DNA of 64,000 nt, from assembly GCF_905171775.1 (NCBI RefSeq), contig NC_053497.1:100432157-100496156 (forward strand), read 5' to 3'. This document shows, one piece after another, positions 21,877-33,299 of the stretch (its first letter is position 1; the number at the start of each line of letters is the position of its first letter). The notes below the pieces were generated by a model that was not told the DNA's origin, did not search any database, and saw only the letters and a list, made by a program, of their open reading frames with translations. The DNA comes from Rana temporaria (Eukaryota; Chordata; Amphibia; Anura; Ranidae). Both the position numbers and the translations under genes were made by a program.

Positions 21877-22015
21877 ATGTCCTGGAAGATTGTGGGGAGG
21901 AGTCAAAACTAGGTACCCACCAATCTTTAACATTTGGCACATCTTGTGGGCGGGAATTGGTGGGTACCTAGTTTTGACTCCTCCCCTCCCTCCCCACAAT
22001 CTTCCAGGACATGTC
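21877..22015. repeat. fold-back inverted repeat with a third direct copy
   Basis: The block CATGTCCTGGAAGATTGTGG through AGTCAAAACTAGGTACCCAC (21879-21933) recurs inverted at 21956-22015, with a loop of about 25 bp. The GTCAAAACTAGGTACCCACC part also occurs once more as a direct copy at 21851-21870. The arms are nearly identical. Confidence 0.8.
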
Positions 22016-22855
22016 ACAGGTCCCAGAAGAATGCAGGACCATTCACCAATTGCGGTTTGCGCAGTGGACAGTCTGCTGTGAAATGTGGAGCTGCCCTTTA
22101 ACATGCAGTCCAAACTTTGCCTCTCCCAGGTTTGTTAAATAAATTCACAGCCAGGAAGAGGCACGTGAAATGTTTTCTAGCCGGTTGTGGAAGGGAGACC
22201 ACATGTATTAATCCATATTCATACTTTGATTACCTCTTTATAGCAGTGTTTGTAGTTGCAGAGTTTGCTTTTTGTCATGAACAGGTGACATGTAGAAAGA
22301 TGAGAGATCCTCTTCTTTTGCTGACATTTGTAAATTGGAAAGCAGCCACAAAAGCTGTGTGGGACCCCAACATTCATGGACAATATATGGTACTCAGGGC
22401 TGTCTTTACTACAGTATTGTGGGCAGGTGTGTGATGACTTTTATTCATTCCTGGTGAGTTGGCTGTACAGCGACGCTATCCTCTCCTTCCAGTGAATGGA
22501 AAACATCACTCCTGCAATAAAATGCTTTCCTCTCTGGTGGGCGGTCAGGCAGAACCTTCTCCAGCAAAGTATTGCGCTTTCAGCACTTCTGCAAGTTCAA
22601 CTGCTGTGCTTCGGGCCCATTTACACAAAACCATCCTATAGGCCTCATGCACACAAGGCGTTTGCCCAGCTCTTCTCAATGTCTATCTCCTGGCAGGAGA
22701 AAAGCAACACTAAAAACGCGCCAAGAGTTGCATTTTTAAAGTGGAACTTTACTATCTCAACCAACACTGACTATGTTTAAACCTTATACTGCTAGCATTA
22801 GTAAATAAATGGGAAAATATACCAGATTTAACTTTTTTTTTTACATTTCTTCAGT
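22016..22855. other. non-coding intron sequence
   Basis: No exon was recognised. A decayed MITE end (TAGGCCTCATGCACACAAGG) lies at 22638. Confidence 0.4.
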
Positions 22856-22857
22856 TA

Positions 22858-23010
22858 CTGTATTTATTGGCGTATAGCACTCACTTTTTTACCCTGAAAA
22901 TAGAGGGACAACTGTGCCTGCGTGTTCTACACAGTGGGCTGTGGAACGTTTTTTTTCCTGAAACGTCCCTTTTAAAGTTAGGGTGCGTGTTTATACGTCG
23001 ATAAATACGG
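22858..23010. mobile_element. mariner-type MITE, TA-flanked
   Basis: The left end CTGTATTTATTGGCGTATA and right end TATACGTCGATAAATACGG are inverted repeats with TA on each side (22856-22857, 23011-23012). Inside, TAGAGGGACAACT and related blocks are partly palindromic. It has the TA duplication of Tc1/mariner elements. Confidence 0.75.
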
Positions 23011-23234
23011 TACTTATATATTTTGGTTGTCGGGTCTAGGCAAATGATGTCATACATCCCAGGAGTCTTCAGGAGGGGTTTTCTCCGCTACGAACAACTT
23101 CATGCCTGAGCTAAGGGCAGATGGATTCCAGGAAGTAAATGCTACATGAATCATCTGCCCTTACACAAGATGAGCTAGAAATGCTAGGGGGTCAACAAAA
23201 TAAAGCACAGAGACATAGATGGGTTCCTTCAAAG

Positions 23235-23275
23235 TGTGTGTGTGTGTGAGATATATATATATATATATATATATT
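23235..23275. repeat. (TG)n(TA)n microsatellite
   Basis: A short TG run is followed by a TA run. Confidence 0.9.
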
Positions 23276-23406
23276 AGGGTGATCAGACTCAAGCCGTAGG
23301 TGCCCCAGTCCAAAACTGTATTTTGAAGGGTCTGCCCACTTTTATTTAAAAGAATAGTAAAGTTCACAAAATACATCAGTAGCCCATGCAGGAGGTTCCA
23401 CCATTA

Positions 23407-23773
23407 TGCCGCATACACACGATCGGAAATTCCGACAAGAAAACCGTGGATTTTTTTCCCGACTGAATTTTGGCTTAAACTTGTGTTGCATACATACGGT
23501 CACACCAAATTCTTACCGTCAAGAACACGGTGACGTAAAACCCTACGACGAGCCGAAAAAAAAAAATGAAGTTCAATGCGTTGGATTTTTCTCCGTCGAA
23601 ATTGCATACAAGAACTTTTCTTGTTGGAAAATTTGAGAACCAGCTTTCAAAATTTTTCTTGGCGGAAATTCTGACAGAAAAATTCCGTTGGAGCCCACAC
23701 ACGGTTGGAATTTCCGAACAAAAGCTCACATCGGACTTTTCTTGTCGGAATTTCCGATCGTGTGTACGTGGCA
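23407..23773. mobile_element. palindromic 'TACACACGATCGG' MITE
   Basis: The ends TGCCGCATACACACGATCGG and CCGATCGTGTGTACGTGGCA are inverted. The flanks are TTA and TGA. The interior is built from GGAATTTCCGA-type palindromes and contains GGTGACGTAAAAC, shared with 560-977 and 29820-29930. Confidence 0.8.
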
Positions 23774-23891
23774 TGACTGTATCTTGCCAAATCAGATTAT
23801 TTCAGTCTCCTGGCTTACTCTCTGGTCACACGGCTGCTACAGGCCTCCAGCTTAGGCATTAGGTCTGCTCTTTAGACCAAAAGAGTTCCTT

Positions 23892-24035
23892 AAGGCCAGA
23901 ACACACTATACGAAAATCATAAGTACATTTTCATCCGACGAACGATCTGCCTATTTTCGGATCGTTTAGTATTGTGCTTTCGGCAGCCTATTCCAGTTTT
24001 TCGTCCAACAAAATTTGCCGGATGTGAACAAGGCC
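23892..24035. mobile_element. short MITE, 'AAGGCC..ACACAC' ends
   Basis: AAGGCCAGAACACACTATAC at the left and GGATGTGAACAAGGCCTT at the right form imperfect inverted ends. It directly abuts the TTAA of the next element. Confidence 0.5.
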
Positions 24036-24039
24036 TTAA

Positions 24040-24543
24040 AGCGGTAGTTCACCCCCCCCCCCCGACACATTTTACCATCGAGACAGGCATTGTAGCGCGA
24101 GCTACAGTATGCCTGTCCCGATTTTTTTAACCCCGGACTCACCTTGTAATCGGAGATCGTATTTTTCGGCTCCCGCGGGGAATGGGCGTGCCTATGGAGA
24201 GGGAGGATGATTGACGGCCGGCCCTGGCACGTCACTCTCCCCGAAGACAGCCGGAGTAGGTCTCGGCTCTTCACGGCGCCTGCGCACAGGCTATGCGCAC
24301 GCGTCGTGAAGACCAAGCCTATTTCGGCTATTTCCGGAGAAGCGTGACGCGCCAGAGCCGGCCATCAATCATCCTCCGTCTCCATAGGCACGCCCATTCC
24401 CCGGTATCTTCAATCTACGAGAACAAGGTGAGTACGGGGGTAAAAAATTCGGGACAGGCATACTGTAGCTCGCGCTACAATGCCTGATTTTATGGTAAAA
24501 TAAAAATTTTTTTTTTTTTTCGTCGATAGGGTGAACCCCCGCT
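24040..24543. mobile_element. T2-like palindromic MITE, copy 2 (TTAA-flanked)
   Basis: TTAA at 24036-24039 and 24544-24547. The ends are AGCGGTAGTTCACCCC and, inverted, AGCGGGGGTTCACCC. It shares the palindromic layout of copy 1: GCGCGAGCTAC arms, CCGGAGTAGGTCTCGGCT, and a centre at GCCTGCGCACAGGC. It is 504 bp long. Confidence 0.85.
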
Positions 24544-24547
24544 TTAA

Positions 24548-25261
24548 AGCCGAATTCCAGCTTTCTGTGCCTAAAATAGTTTGTTTGCACCAAGCTGGTC
24601 CAAATGAACTTCTACCTACAGTATATTAACATATGTGGCAGCTGTCGGCACCTTATAAGCTGTATATGGCATCAGCATTCTGTCTTCCTGTGCTGCACCC
24701 AGGACATTGAGTCAGGCTGAGTGCTGCTCAGCTATTCACTGGAAGCTTTGTATTTTCTGAATGAATACAAGACTTCTTGGCTGAGAAGTAGATTGTAATA
24801 TCATCCGTCCACCTCGGCCCATAAGAGCAAGCCTTGTTTTCGTTCAGCCCGTAGTCCAACGTAATTTTCTAAATGGCAGAGCGGGAGCAGGTACACAGGC
24901 TGTGCTCTACCCATACAATGCTTACTGGAAAGCTGAGCTGTGGAGGGGGTGACTCAGGCTCTCCCTGGCTTGCTGAGAGGTTGAGCCAGCTGCTGGTCCA
25001 GGCTTCTGGGCGGATCACAACCATATATGCTTTTCAGCGCCTGGATCAGATCTGTGACATCAGCCGACAGCGGGCTTTAGCCACGATTTTAATGATTTCT
25101 CCTGCAGGCCCCTACACGTGTCTTGCAGTGACATGGAGACTGACTGGAGAAACCACAGGGTTCGACAAGGAACGTAAAAGCCATCTAGAGGAACCACAGG
25201 GTGGTGTAGGAAGTGTAGACATTCAACACTCTGATCAGAGTGTTGATGGAAAAACACTTGA
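24548..25261. other. non-coding intron sequence
   Basis: A 135-codon frame at 24873-25280 has no recognisable domain and ends inside a transposon; I do not regard it as a gene. Confidence 0.4.
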
Positions 25262-25269
25262 CTGGAGAC

Positions 25270-26141
<872 letters not shown>

Positions 26142-26149
26142 CTGGAGAC

Positions 26150-26513
26150 TGTAATGATGGAGGTGGTACTTTTTGATTACATCAGAATTTATACTAGCTG
26201 TGCACTGGAGAGGTAAGTATTTTTGGGGGAGAAGCAACAGAGTCGCTTTAAAGGAAACCTATGTATCTTAAGAGATTTACTGTACTCCATCTTAGAGATG
26301 CATTGAAATTTCTGCGGCCATTTTCCCGATAGAGAAAAAGGTGCTGATAATGTTGTCAAAAAAACGATTGTACCACAATTTTACTATCTTATGGTGTGTG
26401 TTTCATTGGCTGTGTGATTCAAAAACCACATTAAAAACGTAACACTGGTGCATTGTTGATGAGTTCTTGCTGCATTTTCAATGCATTTCAACGTGGAGGT
26501 GCGTTTTTGTGTG

Positions 26514-26544
<31 letters not shown>

Positions 26545-26800
26545 TTTTTAAAACTGACCACAAATGCAGCAAGCAAGATTTTTAACAACGCAACGGAAGC
26601 GCAGCAGACCATTGTGAAGACATGCATAGAATTTATAAAGGGATGCATTTTGTAAACATTTTTTTTTATTTATTTTTTAGCTTTTCTTGCGCTAAAGGTG
26701 CCGATAATGGCTGACAATAAATTCATATTCATTTAAATTCATGATATTAATGAAAAAGTCGAAGTATAATACAATTATACATTAAACAAAAAAATATTTT
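26150..26800. other. non-coding intron sequence with (GT)n
   Basis: It contains a GT microsatellite at 26514-26540 and a TTAAAGGAAACC motif at 26248 that may be a stray T2 end. No exon was seen. Confidence 0.5.
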
Positions 26801-26804
26801 TTAG

Positions 26805-27134
26805 CTACTATTAATATGAGGGCACTTACCTGTCCAGGGAGCCCACGATGTCGGCAACCCCAGCCGATCTTCGATCGACTCCTGGGTGCTGCCACCGACA
26901 TTCCTGGTAAGGGTATATGGCAGTGAAGCCTTTCGGCTTCACATCTGGTTCCCTACTGCGCATGTCCGAAGTGCGCTGTGCTTTCTAATTGGCCCAGCAG
27001 CGGGGGAAGGAGGTGGTGGGCGGCTGAACTTCCAGGAGATCAGGCTGCGGCCCCATCTTCGGTTCCCCCTTAATGGTGTCAACGGTGCCACTGGAGTCGG
27101 GGAGGAAGCGTATAAGCGGAAGTTCCGCTTTAAA
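26805..27134. mobile_element. partial T2-like MITE (right half)
   Basis: The GC-rich interior (CTTCGGCTTCACATCTGG, GTCCGAAGTGCGCTGTGC) ends in GCGGAAGTTCCGCTTTAA, the terminal form of this family. The left end was not identified. Confidence 0.55.
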
Positions 27135-27726
27135 GCATTTAACCTAAAAAAATTATAAAAATCCTGTTCTTTAAAATCATGTTATACAGCACAGTGTAAT
27201 TTGGCCCCCCTGTATCACCTGGCTGATCCTGTCAGTTTCTGCCCTCCCCTTCTGTACGCTGACCATGGTGTAACATGACGGCTGAGACCGTGGTCAGATT
27301 ATGTGCCTCCGTCATCCACTGTGTCCTCTGTCCTCCTCCCTATGCTCTCTCCCCCCTCCCTCCCTGCCTATCGGCTCCATGTTTGTGCCCACCCCCTCCG
27401 CTCCAGCTGCTCTAATTACTATTCATTTCTCACACTATCCTCTCATATTATGTATATAATGTCCTCCTGTGATTGTGATTTATAAAAAAAAAAAAATGGT
27501 AGTGTATATACTGTCTCTCCTCTCTCCTGATTGACGTCAGTGGGAGATCCTCTGCCCCGCCTGCTGCATCTGTCAGGCCGAGGGAGGAGAGAGACGGCGG
27601 GTCCGATTAGCGCTCTGTAAACAAGGTATATACTGCATTCTTTTTATACAGCACTATCACAGGGGGACATTACATACATAACCAGAGAGAATAGTGTAAA
27701 GTTACATTGGTGAGTTAACAACCACT
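27135..27726. other. non-coding intron sequence
   Basis: Pyrimidine-rich around 27300-27400. No exon or element ends were recognised. Confidence 0.4.
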
Positions 27727-27730
27727 TTAA

Positions 27731-28094
27731 TGCTGGCCATACACTATACGAAAAATCGGCAGAAAATTGGTAATTTAGACAGTTTGTTTGTTTTTCGGCC
27801 AGTTAAGGGGTACAAATCTGTAATCGGCTGGGATGTTTTTGAGTCGAAAAAATAAAGGTCAAGTTTGGAAATTTTCTGCTGAACGAACGATAAATTGAAA
27901 CGTCAATGTGTTCCCCGTCCAAACTATTTTCACTATGTATATGTGAAAAAAAAAACTAACAAAAAATGGATTAATTTATGTCCATTAAACGATTTATCAG
28001 TCGTGACATGATGGTACAATCGTTTGCTCTTATGGCCGAATGCTCGTTTTTCGAAAATGGGTTAGAACGATTTTTCGTATAGTGTGTGGCCAGA
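27731..28094. mobile_element. palindromic MITE, 'GGCCATACAC' ends
   Basis: TGCTGGCCATACACTATACG at the left and CGTATAGTGTGTGGCCAGA at the right. The interior has ATCGTTCG/CGAACGAT-type motifs. It is directly followed by another MITE. Confidence 0.7.
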
Positions 28095-28096
28095 AT

Positions 28097-28378
28097 AAGA
28101 CTAATCTATCTAGCCCTTTAAAGCAGAGATCACTATTCTTTTCTGCCGCTGATCCGGTCTCCGGCGGCGGAAGCTGTGTGCAGGAAAGAACCAACAATGA
28201 CTGGGAAGTGATATCACCCATAGAGTTACTATTGGGCTTTTGTTGTCGGCTGCCTTTTCTGCACCCACCTCCACACAGAATATGCCGCTAACATTTTAGC
28301 GCGAGACAGGACCAGAGCGGCTGTAGAACGGGTAAGTACAGCGTTTTTTATTTATTTTTTGCTAGATAGATTAGTCTT
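28097..28378. mobile_element. MITE, 'AAGACTAATCTATCTAGC' ends
   Basis: The 18-bp end at 28097 is matched by its inverse GCTAGATAGATTAGTCTT ending at 28378. The GC-rich core (CTGATCCGGTCTCCGGCGGC, then ATCACCCATAGAGTTACTAT) is shared with 61735-62040. Confidence 0.75.
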
Positions 28379-28380
28379 AA

Positions 28381-28806
28381 GCCTCGTACACACAAGTACG
28401 ATTGTTGGCCAATCGAGCGTCTGATTTTTGTCAAAAGGGCGTGTGCCAGGATCTTGTCTTGCACACTAACGTTACACAATTGTCGTGCCGCGAACATAGT
28501 GACGTACTATGAGGAATTTCAGCTCTTGAACTCCACCCTTTGGGCCACTTCTGCTAATTTCGTGTTTGGTGAGCATTGATTCTGAGCATGCGCATTTGTC
28601 CTTTTCGACTTTTGTGTGACGGATTTGTGTACCGACCATATGAAAATCGGACATTGAGCCCTTGTCCACGGAAAATTGACTAGCCTATCATCCAACATTT
28701 GTTGGCTGAAAATTGTCAAAAGGAGCGTACTAACGGTAAGAATTTAGGACAACAGTCTGTCAACAGACAATCCCCTTCCAACAATCATACCGTGTGTACT
28801 AGGCTT
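28381..28806. mobile_element. palindromic 'TACACACAAGTACGATTG' MITE
   Basis: GCCTCGTACACACAAGTACG at the left is matched by an inverse ending CCGTGTGTACTAGGC at the right. The interior carries AACATAGTGACGTACTATG and GAGCATGCGC, as in the family member at 560-977. It is the third of three MITEs lying end to end. Confidence 0.7.
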
Positions 28807-28809
28807 CAA

Positions 28810-29745
28810 AATGTGGCAGAGAATAGGTTTAGAGTTTTTGCCTAAACTTCCACTTTATGATGAACTGTTGATCTCTATTGTAACAAAAGTATCCATGCAG
28901 AATTTCTTATACTGGAATAAACAAGTATTTTCAGTGAAAGCCTAATTGTTGCATTTGGTATTTCCATACTAGAACCCACATACCTGAGGATTTGCATTTT
29001 TGGCCTGGTCTTCGGTCACTCTTTTATACCCTAATAGTGGGTCTGACCCACATACAATTTGATTCCTAGGAGGCAACGAGAGTTATCTCTGCTGATCTGC
29101 ATGTAAAATAAGGATGCTGCTTCAGCTTTCAGCCTAATGCAAATGGATTTTCCTTGATAAATTAATTCCGCATTTTGGTTGCTTTTTTAGTTGGAGTGTT
29201 TGGTTGTAAAAATTGCATTTTAGTTGCCAATCTGACCCTGTATTCTTCTGGTGAATAGACTGAATTTGATCATATTGCAGGGTTCTATTACACCCCTTCA
29301 TTCCCATTGTGTGCAATATTTACCTGACCACTCTTTGCTGGAGTGCCTTCATTATGCCCAATGTAAGCCTCTGAAAGCACTGCTTAATGCGGTTGCATGC
29401 TGGGAATAGATTGTCATTTGTAGAAATGGCTGTGTTCAGGCTTGCATCCCCCTGTGATTGTGCTTGTTCTCTGCTCTGGTATTGCTGATGCTGCTTTGTT
29501 TAGCACTAAACAATACCAGTCACAAAGTGAAACAGATCAATATATGGCTGATACGTTAATTTCTTTGATGGTGCCAGACAAAACAGCTTGACAGTCTGTC
29601 AGAGGGTTAAATAATAATGTGTTTATTACAAAGCAGTATGTTAATTGCACTTCAGCACTCATTGCTGTGTTCAAATCTACATTAACCAGCATCCCAAAAG
29701 CATTTGCTGAGTTTGCTGCTATGACAACACAAAATGTTCACGATG
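28810..29745. other. non-coding intron sequence
   Basis: Single-copy-looking DNA with no recognised exon or element. Confidence 0.45.
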
Positions 29746-29817
29746 TTCTTTTTTTTTTTTTTTTTTAATGGGACGACTTCATCAGTCTCTAGACTTGAAG
29801 TATCACTTGCGACCATT

Positions 29818-29930
29818 ATGCCTTGTACACACGATCGGTTTTTCCGTCAGTATAAATTCCGCTCAAGCTGCCTTGCATACACACGGTCACACCAAATTCC
29901 GACCGTCAAAAACACGGTGACGTATGATGG
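29818..29930. mobile_element. left part of a 'TACACACGATCGG' MITE, interrupted
   Basis: TTATGCCTTGTACACACGATCGG-type end followed by ACACGGTGACGTA. The element is cut off by the palindrome that starts at the A-run at 29931. Confidence 0.6.
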
Positions 29931-30185
29931 AAAAAAAAAAAAAAAAAATCGGCCTAAAATATCGGCCGCAAAAATCGGCAACACATATCGGCCATCGGCC
30001 GCCCCGATTTCCAAATATCGGCATCGGCCAGAGAAAAACCCATATCGGTCGACCTCTACTGGTCGACCGATATGGGTTTTTCTCTGGCCGATGCCGATAT
30101 TTGGAAATCGGGGCGGCCGATGGCCGATATGTGTTGCCGATTTTTGCGGCCGATATTTTAGGCCGATTTTTTTTTTTTTTTTTTT
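29931..30185. repeat. perfect inverted repeat, ~124-bp arms, 6-nt loop
   Basis: Positions 29949-30054 and 30061-30166 are exact reverse complements over 106 bp with no mismatch or gap. They continue into an 18-A run on the left and a 19-T run on the right. The loop is TCTACT (30055-30060). At the centre, CCGATATCGG-like transposon ends (GGTCGACC next to CTCTA) lie back to back, so the termini face each other instead of facing outward. Confidence 0.95.
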
Positions 30186-30229
30186 CCCCTCATCTCAAAA
30201 AACCTAGGGTGGAGAGGAGATAATTGTTT

Positions 30230-30510
30230 AGGGTGGAGTGCAGCTTATCAGTGCCACCTCATTAGTGCCCACCAGTGCAGCCCATCAGTGTCCATCAGGG
30301 CCACCTCATTGGTGTCCAGTGCCCACCAGTGCCACCTCATCAGTGCCCACCAGTGCATCCCATCATTGCCCACCAGCGCATCTCACCAGCGCATATCACC
30401 AGTGCATCACCTCATCAGTGCCAACCAGTGCATCACCTCATCAGTGCCAACCAGTGCATCACCTCACATCAGTGCCTCACATCAGTGCCCACCAGTACAG
30501 CCCAATGTCA
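30230..30510. repeat. degenerate minisatellite, 'CACCAGTGCATCACCTCATC'
   Basis: The words GTGCCCACCAGTGCA and CACCTCATCAGTGCC alternate at roughly 14-29 bp spacing about 15 times. Overlapping frames of up to 211 codons in this area are a consequence of the repeat. Confidence 0.75.
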
Positions 30511-31321
30511 TTCACTGCCACCAGGCTCCATTCCATCTCCCAGCACAAGAAAGCTCCAATGTCCCTGGCCCTGACGTGCTGCCCTGCCTCTGCCTACAAT
30601 CCCCAGAATGCAGAGCCGGCCTGTAACAGCCAATCGGCGGCGGCCGCTGCCGACATCCTCCACTCTGAAAAAAAAAAATGTCCCCTGAGATGCTGCGCAA
30701 AGGACAAAGGACTAGCCACTAATATATTGGGAGTGCCTGTCCTGCAGCTGATCTTTACCACATTTCTGACCTTCTTCTGTACTGGGTCTCTGGTGGAGGG
30801 TAGGGCTTTACTTCCTCATAAGATGTGCCAGGAAGAAAAGTGGCATTCAGCAATGTATCCTGCCTCCTTCTGAATACTTGTTTGTTTATTTTTTTAAATT
30901 TTGCCCAATGGAAGTTTTCAATTTGACTAATGTGCCGCAGTCACCAGTCATTTGGCTCATGGTTGCAGCTCGCCCCTATTGAGTTGAATGGGCATGCCTT
31001 GCTAAGTTTGCATCACAGCCGCCGCATGTCGTGAAATAGATTAACCACTTCAGCTTCGTAAATGTTTTACCCTCTTTATGACCAGAGCATTTTTTGCTAT
31101 TCAGCACTTATGCTACTTAACTGGTGCGACAAGTTTGGGAATTGGTAGTGCCAAGCAGTGATTTTACTCCATGCCAAAAGTAAGTTTCAGGGCATTTTTT
31201 TTTTGCCCACTTTTTTTAAACCAAACAAGAAGTTCACACTTGAATAGTTTACCGCTCAGGGGGTTCTCACCATCAATGCAACAAAACATAAAATTTGCAG
31301 CTTCACTGCTCAAGCCCCATG
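30511..31321. other. non-coding intron sequence
   Basis: It contains a partial copy (about 31040-31150, starting TTAACCACTTCAG) of the TTAACCACTTAAG family found at 34467 and 49401. No exon was recognised. Confidence 0.45.
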
Positions 31322-31329
31322 CTTCAGAC

Positions 31330-31646
31330 CAGGGGTCTTCAAACTTTTCAAACCAAGGGCCAGTTTATTGTCCTTCAGACTTTAGGAGGGCCGGATTGTG
31401 GCCTGCGGGGCAGAAAATGTCCTGAGCCCAGCATCAGTTAGAATAAATATGGCTTCAAGGTTGGTGGTCAGTAGGAGGAATAGTAGTGCCCCTTATTAGT
31501 AAGAGGAATAGTATCCCATCATTGGTATCAGTGGAAAAAATAGTGCCCCCTTGTTGGTGTCAATGGGAGGAATAGTGCCCCAAGGGCCGGATAAAGGCTA
31601 GCAAAGGGCCACATCTGGCCCTCGGGCCGCAGTTCGGAGACCCCTG
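31330..31646. mobile_element. hAT MITE, 8-bp target duplication CTTCAGAC
   Basis: The ends CAGGGGTCTTCAAACTTTTC and CGCAGTTCGGAGACCCCTG are flanked by CTTCAGAC at 31322-31329 and 31647-31654. The interior has GGGCCAGTTTATTGTCC, GGGCCGGAT and a degenerate GGAGGAATAGTGCC repeat. Same family as 55280-55605. Confidence 0.9.
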
Positions 31647-31801
31647 CTTCAGACTGTCAAACACACAGTCTCAGTGCTCGTGCACAACACTGTACGTTTT
31701 TGTCAGCATCACTGTTTTACCTGCAGCTCTTAGCTTCTACCTGCAGCCATAGCTCCCTTCACAAACTGACCTCCTTGGGAGGGTGGGGCCACTGACCTCT
31801 A

Positions 31802-31904
31802 AGGCTGGCCATACATTGTACAATTTTTCTTGTACCATTTTCCTTTAGATTTACCAAAATCAAATGATATGAGGTCAAACCTCAACACTTTCAATTCGTA
31901 TATA
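31802..31904. mobile_element. half of a 'GGCTGGCCATACAT' MITE
   Basis: The left half matches 36996-37100 (AAGGCTGGCCATACATTGTA, then TAGATTTACC). The right half is lost at the insertion site of the Tc1-like element. Confidence 0.6.
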
Positions 31905-32660
31905 CAGTGAGGGAAAAAATAATCTGATTCCCTGCTTTTTTTGTGCAATTGCCCACTGACAAAGAAATGATTAGTCTATAGTTTTAATGGTAGGTTTATT
32001 TTAACAGTGAGAGACAGAATAATAAAACAAATATTCAGAAAAACTCTTTAATGAGTGAAATAAGTATTTTTTTTTTTTTTTATCTGCAAATAAATTTATT
32101 TGATTGCCTATCGGTCAGCAAGCAAGATTTCTGTCTTCCAGGTGTCTTCTATACAGATAACGAGCTGAGATTAGGAGCACTCTCTTAAAGGGAGTGCTCT
32201 TAATCTCAGCTTGTTACCTGTATAAAAGACACCTGTCCACAGAAGCAATCAATCAGATTCCAATCTCTCCACCATGGCCAAGACCAAAGAGATGTCAGAG
32301 ACGAGATTGTAGCCCTACACAAGGCTGCAATGGGCTACAAGACCTTTGCCAAGCAGCTTGGTGAGAGGATGACAACAGTTGGTGCGATTATTTGCAAATG
32401 GAAGAAATACAAAAAAAATCTGTCAATTTCCCTCAGTCTGGGGCTCCATGCAAGATGTCGCCTCATGGAGTTTTAATGGTCATGGGAACGGTGAACAGCC
32501 TAGAACTACACAGGAGAATCTTGTCAATAATCTCAAGGCAGCTGGGACCGTAGTCGCCAAGAAAACAATTGGTAACCCTACGCCGTAAAGGACTGAAATC
32601 CTGCAGCACCCGCAAGGTCTCCCTGCTCAAAAAAGTACATGTACAGGCCCGTCTGAAGTT
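31905..32660 (+). mobile_element. 5' part of a Tc1-like transposon
   Basis: It starts with CAGTGAGGGAAAAAATAATC preceded by TA (31903-31904), a Tc1-type end. From 32290 on it carries transposase-like coding sequence. The right end is missing; similarity fades at about 32660. Confidence 0.7.
32290..32660 (+). pseudogene. Tc1-like transposase remnant, DNA-binding domain
   Basis: The + strand reads EIVALHKAAMGYKTFAKQLG followed by a TTVGAIICKWKKYK-like recognition helix, characteristic of the Tc1 N-terminal helix-turn-helix. Downstream the frame is broken several times. No catalytic domain remains. Confidence 0.7.
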
Positions 32661-32904
32661 TGAGTTCCACCCACGTTTCGATCTCTATACCAGTGGGTGA
32701 CAATTTTCATCATCGCAAGATTTCCACCCGTTGTGATGGCAACCAGAGAAGTTTCCTGCGCTGCAAGAGGCGCATACGCGAGATCGAGCGGTGCATGCTG
32801 GTTATTCAGCAGCACCGTATGCCGGAAGATTATCCCTGTGGGCTTCGCCTGCCTACAACTAAGATGGGACCGCACAAAAAGGAGAAACCACGGCTTTGCG
32901 CGTA
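32661..32904. other. unassigned segment with overlapping short frames
   Basis: Open frames of 78-82 codons exist in three frames at once, which argues against coding. I recognise neither protein nor transposon ends. Confidence 0.4.
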
Positions 32905-33295
32905 ACGTGGTTAACGAGCGTTTCGCAATATGAGCATTTTGGAAATCCTGATTCGGTTTGCGCGTGTTGTCTCACAATATGAGCAAGATTCAAGCCACAT
33001 CGCGGTGCAGTACCGCATTTGGCCGGAGCCGAGTGGAGCCGTTCAAAAAAACTCGCAAACACTCCAGTCCTGAGGCTTTCTGAGGTTTGCCGAGTTATCC
33101 CCGAGCCTTTCCGAGGCTCACTGGTGCCCCGTCGCCTCTGGCCACATGCGGTATTGCATGCCATAGAAGTCAATGCGTAACAAATATTTTTAGTTTCCAT
33201 TGATTTCTATGGGGAAATTCGCTTTGATATACAAGTGCTTTGGATTACGAGCATTCTCCTGGAACGGATTATGCTCATAATTCAAGGTTCCACTG
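32905..33295. mobile_element. mariner-type MITE, 'CAGTGGAACCTTG' end
   Basis: The right end reads CAGTGGAACCTTGAATTATG on the minus strand and is followed by TA (33296-33297). The left end is decayed. It is homologous to 58944-59170 (TACGAGCATT, GCAGTACCGCATTTGGCC, CCGAG-rich words). Confidence 0.65.
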
Positions 33296-33299
33296 TATA

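Noticed and set aside
29734..30207. 157-codon + strand frame
   Set aside because: It is mostly the translation of a perfect palindrome and of poly(A)/poly(T) runs.
30238..30873. 211-codon + strand frame
   Set aside because: The first part is a degenerate minisatellite translated in several overlapping open frames; the rest shows no known domain.
32660..32933. Possible exon with frames of 78-82 codons
   Set aside because: Three frames on two strands are open at once, and no consensus splice pair or protein motif is seen.
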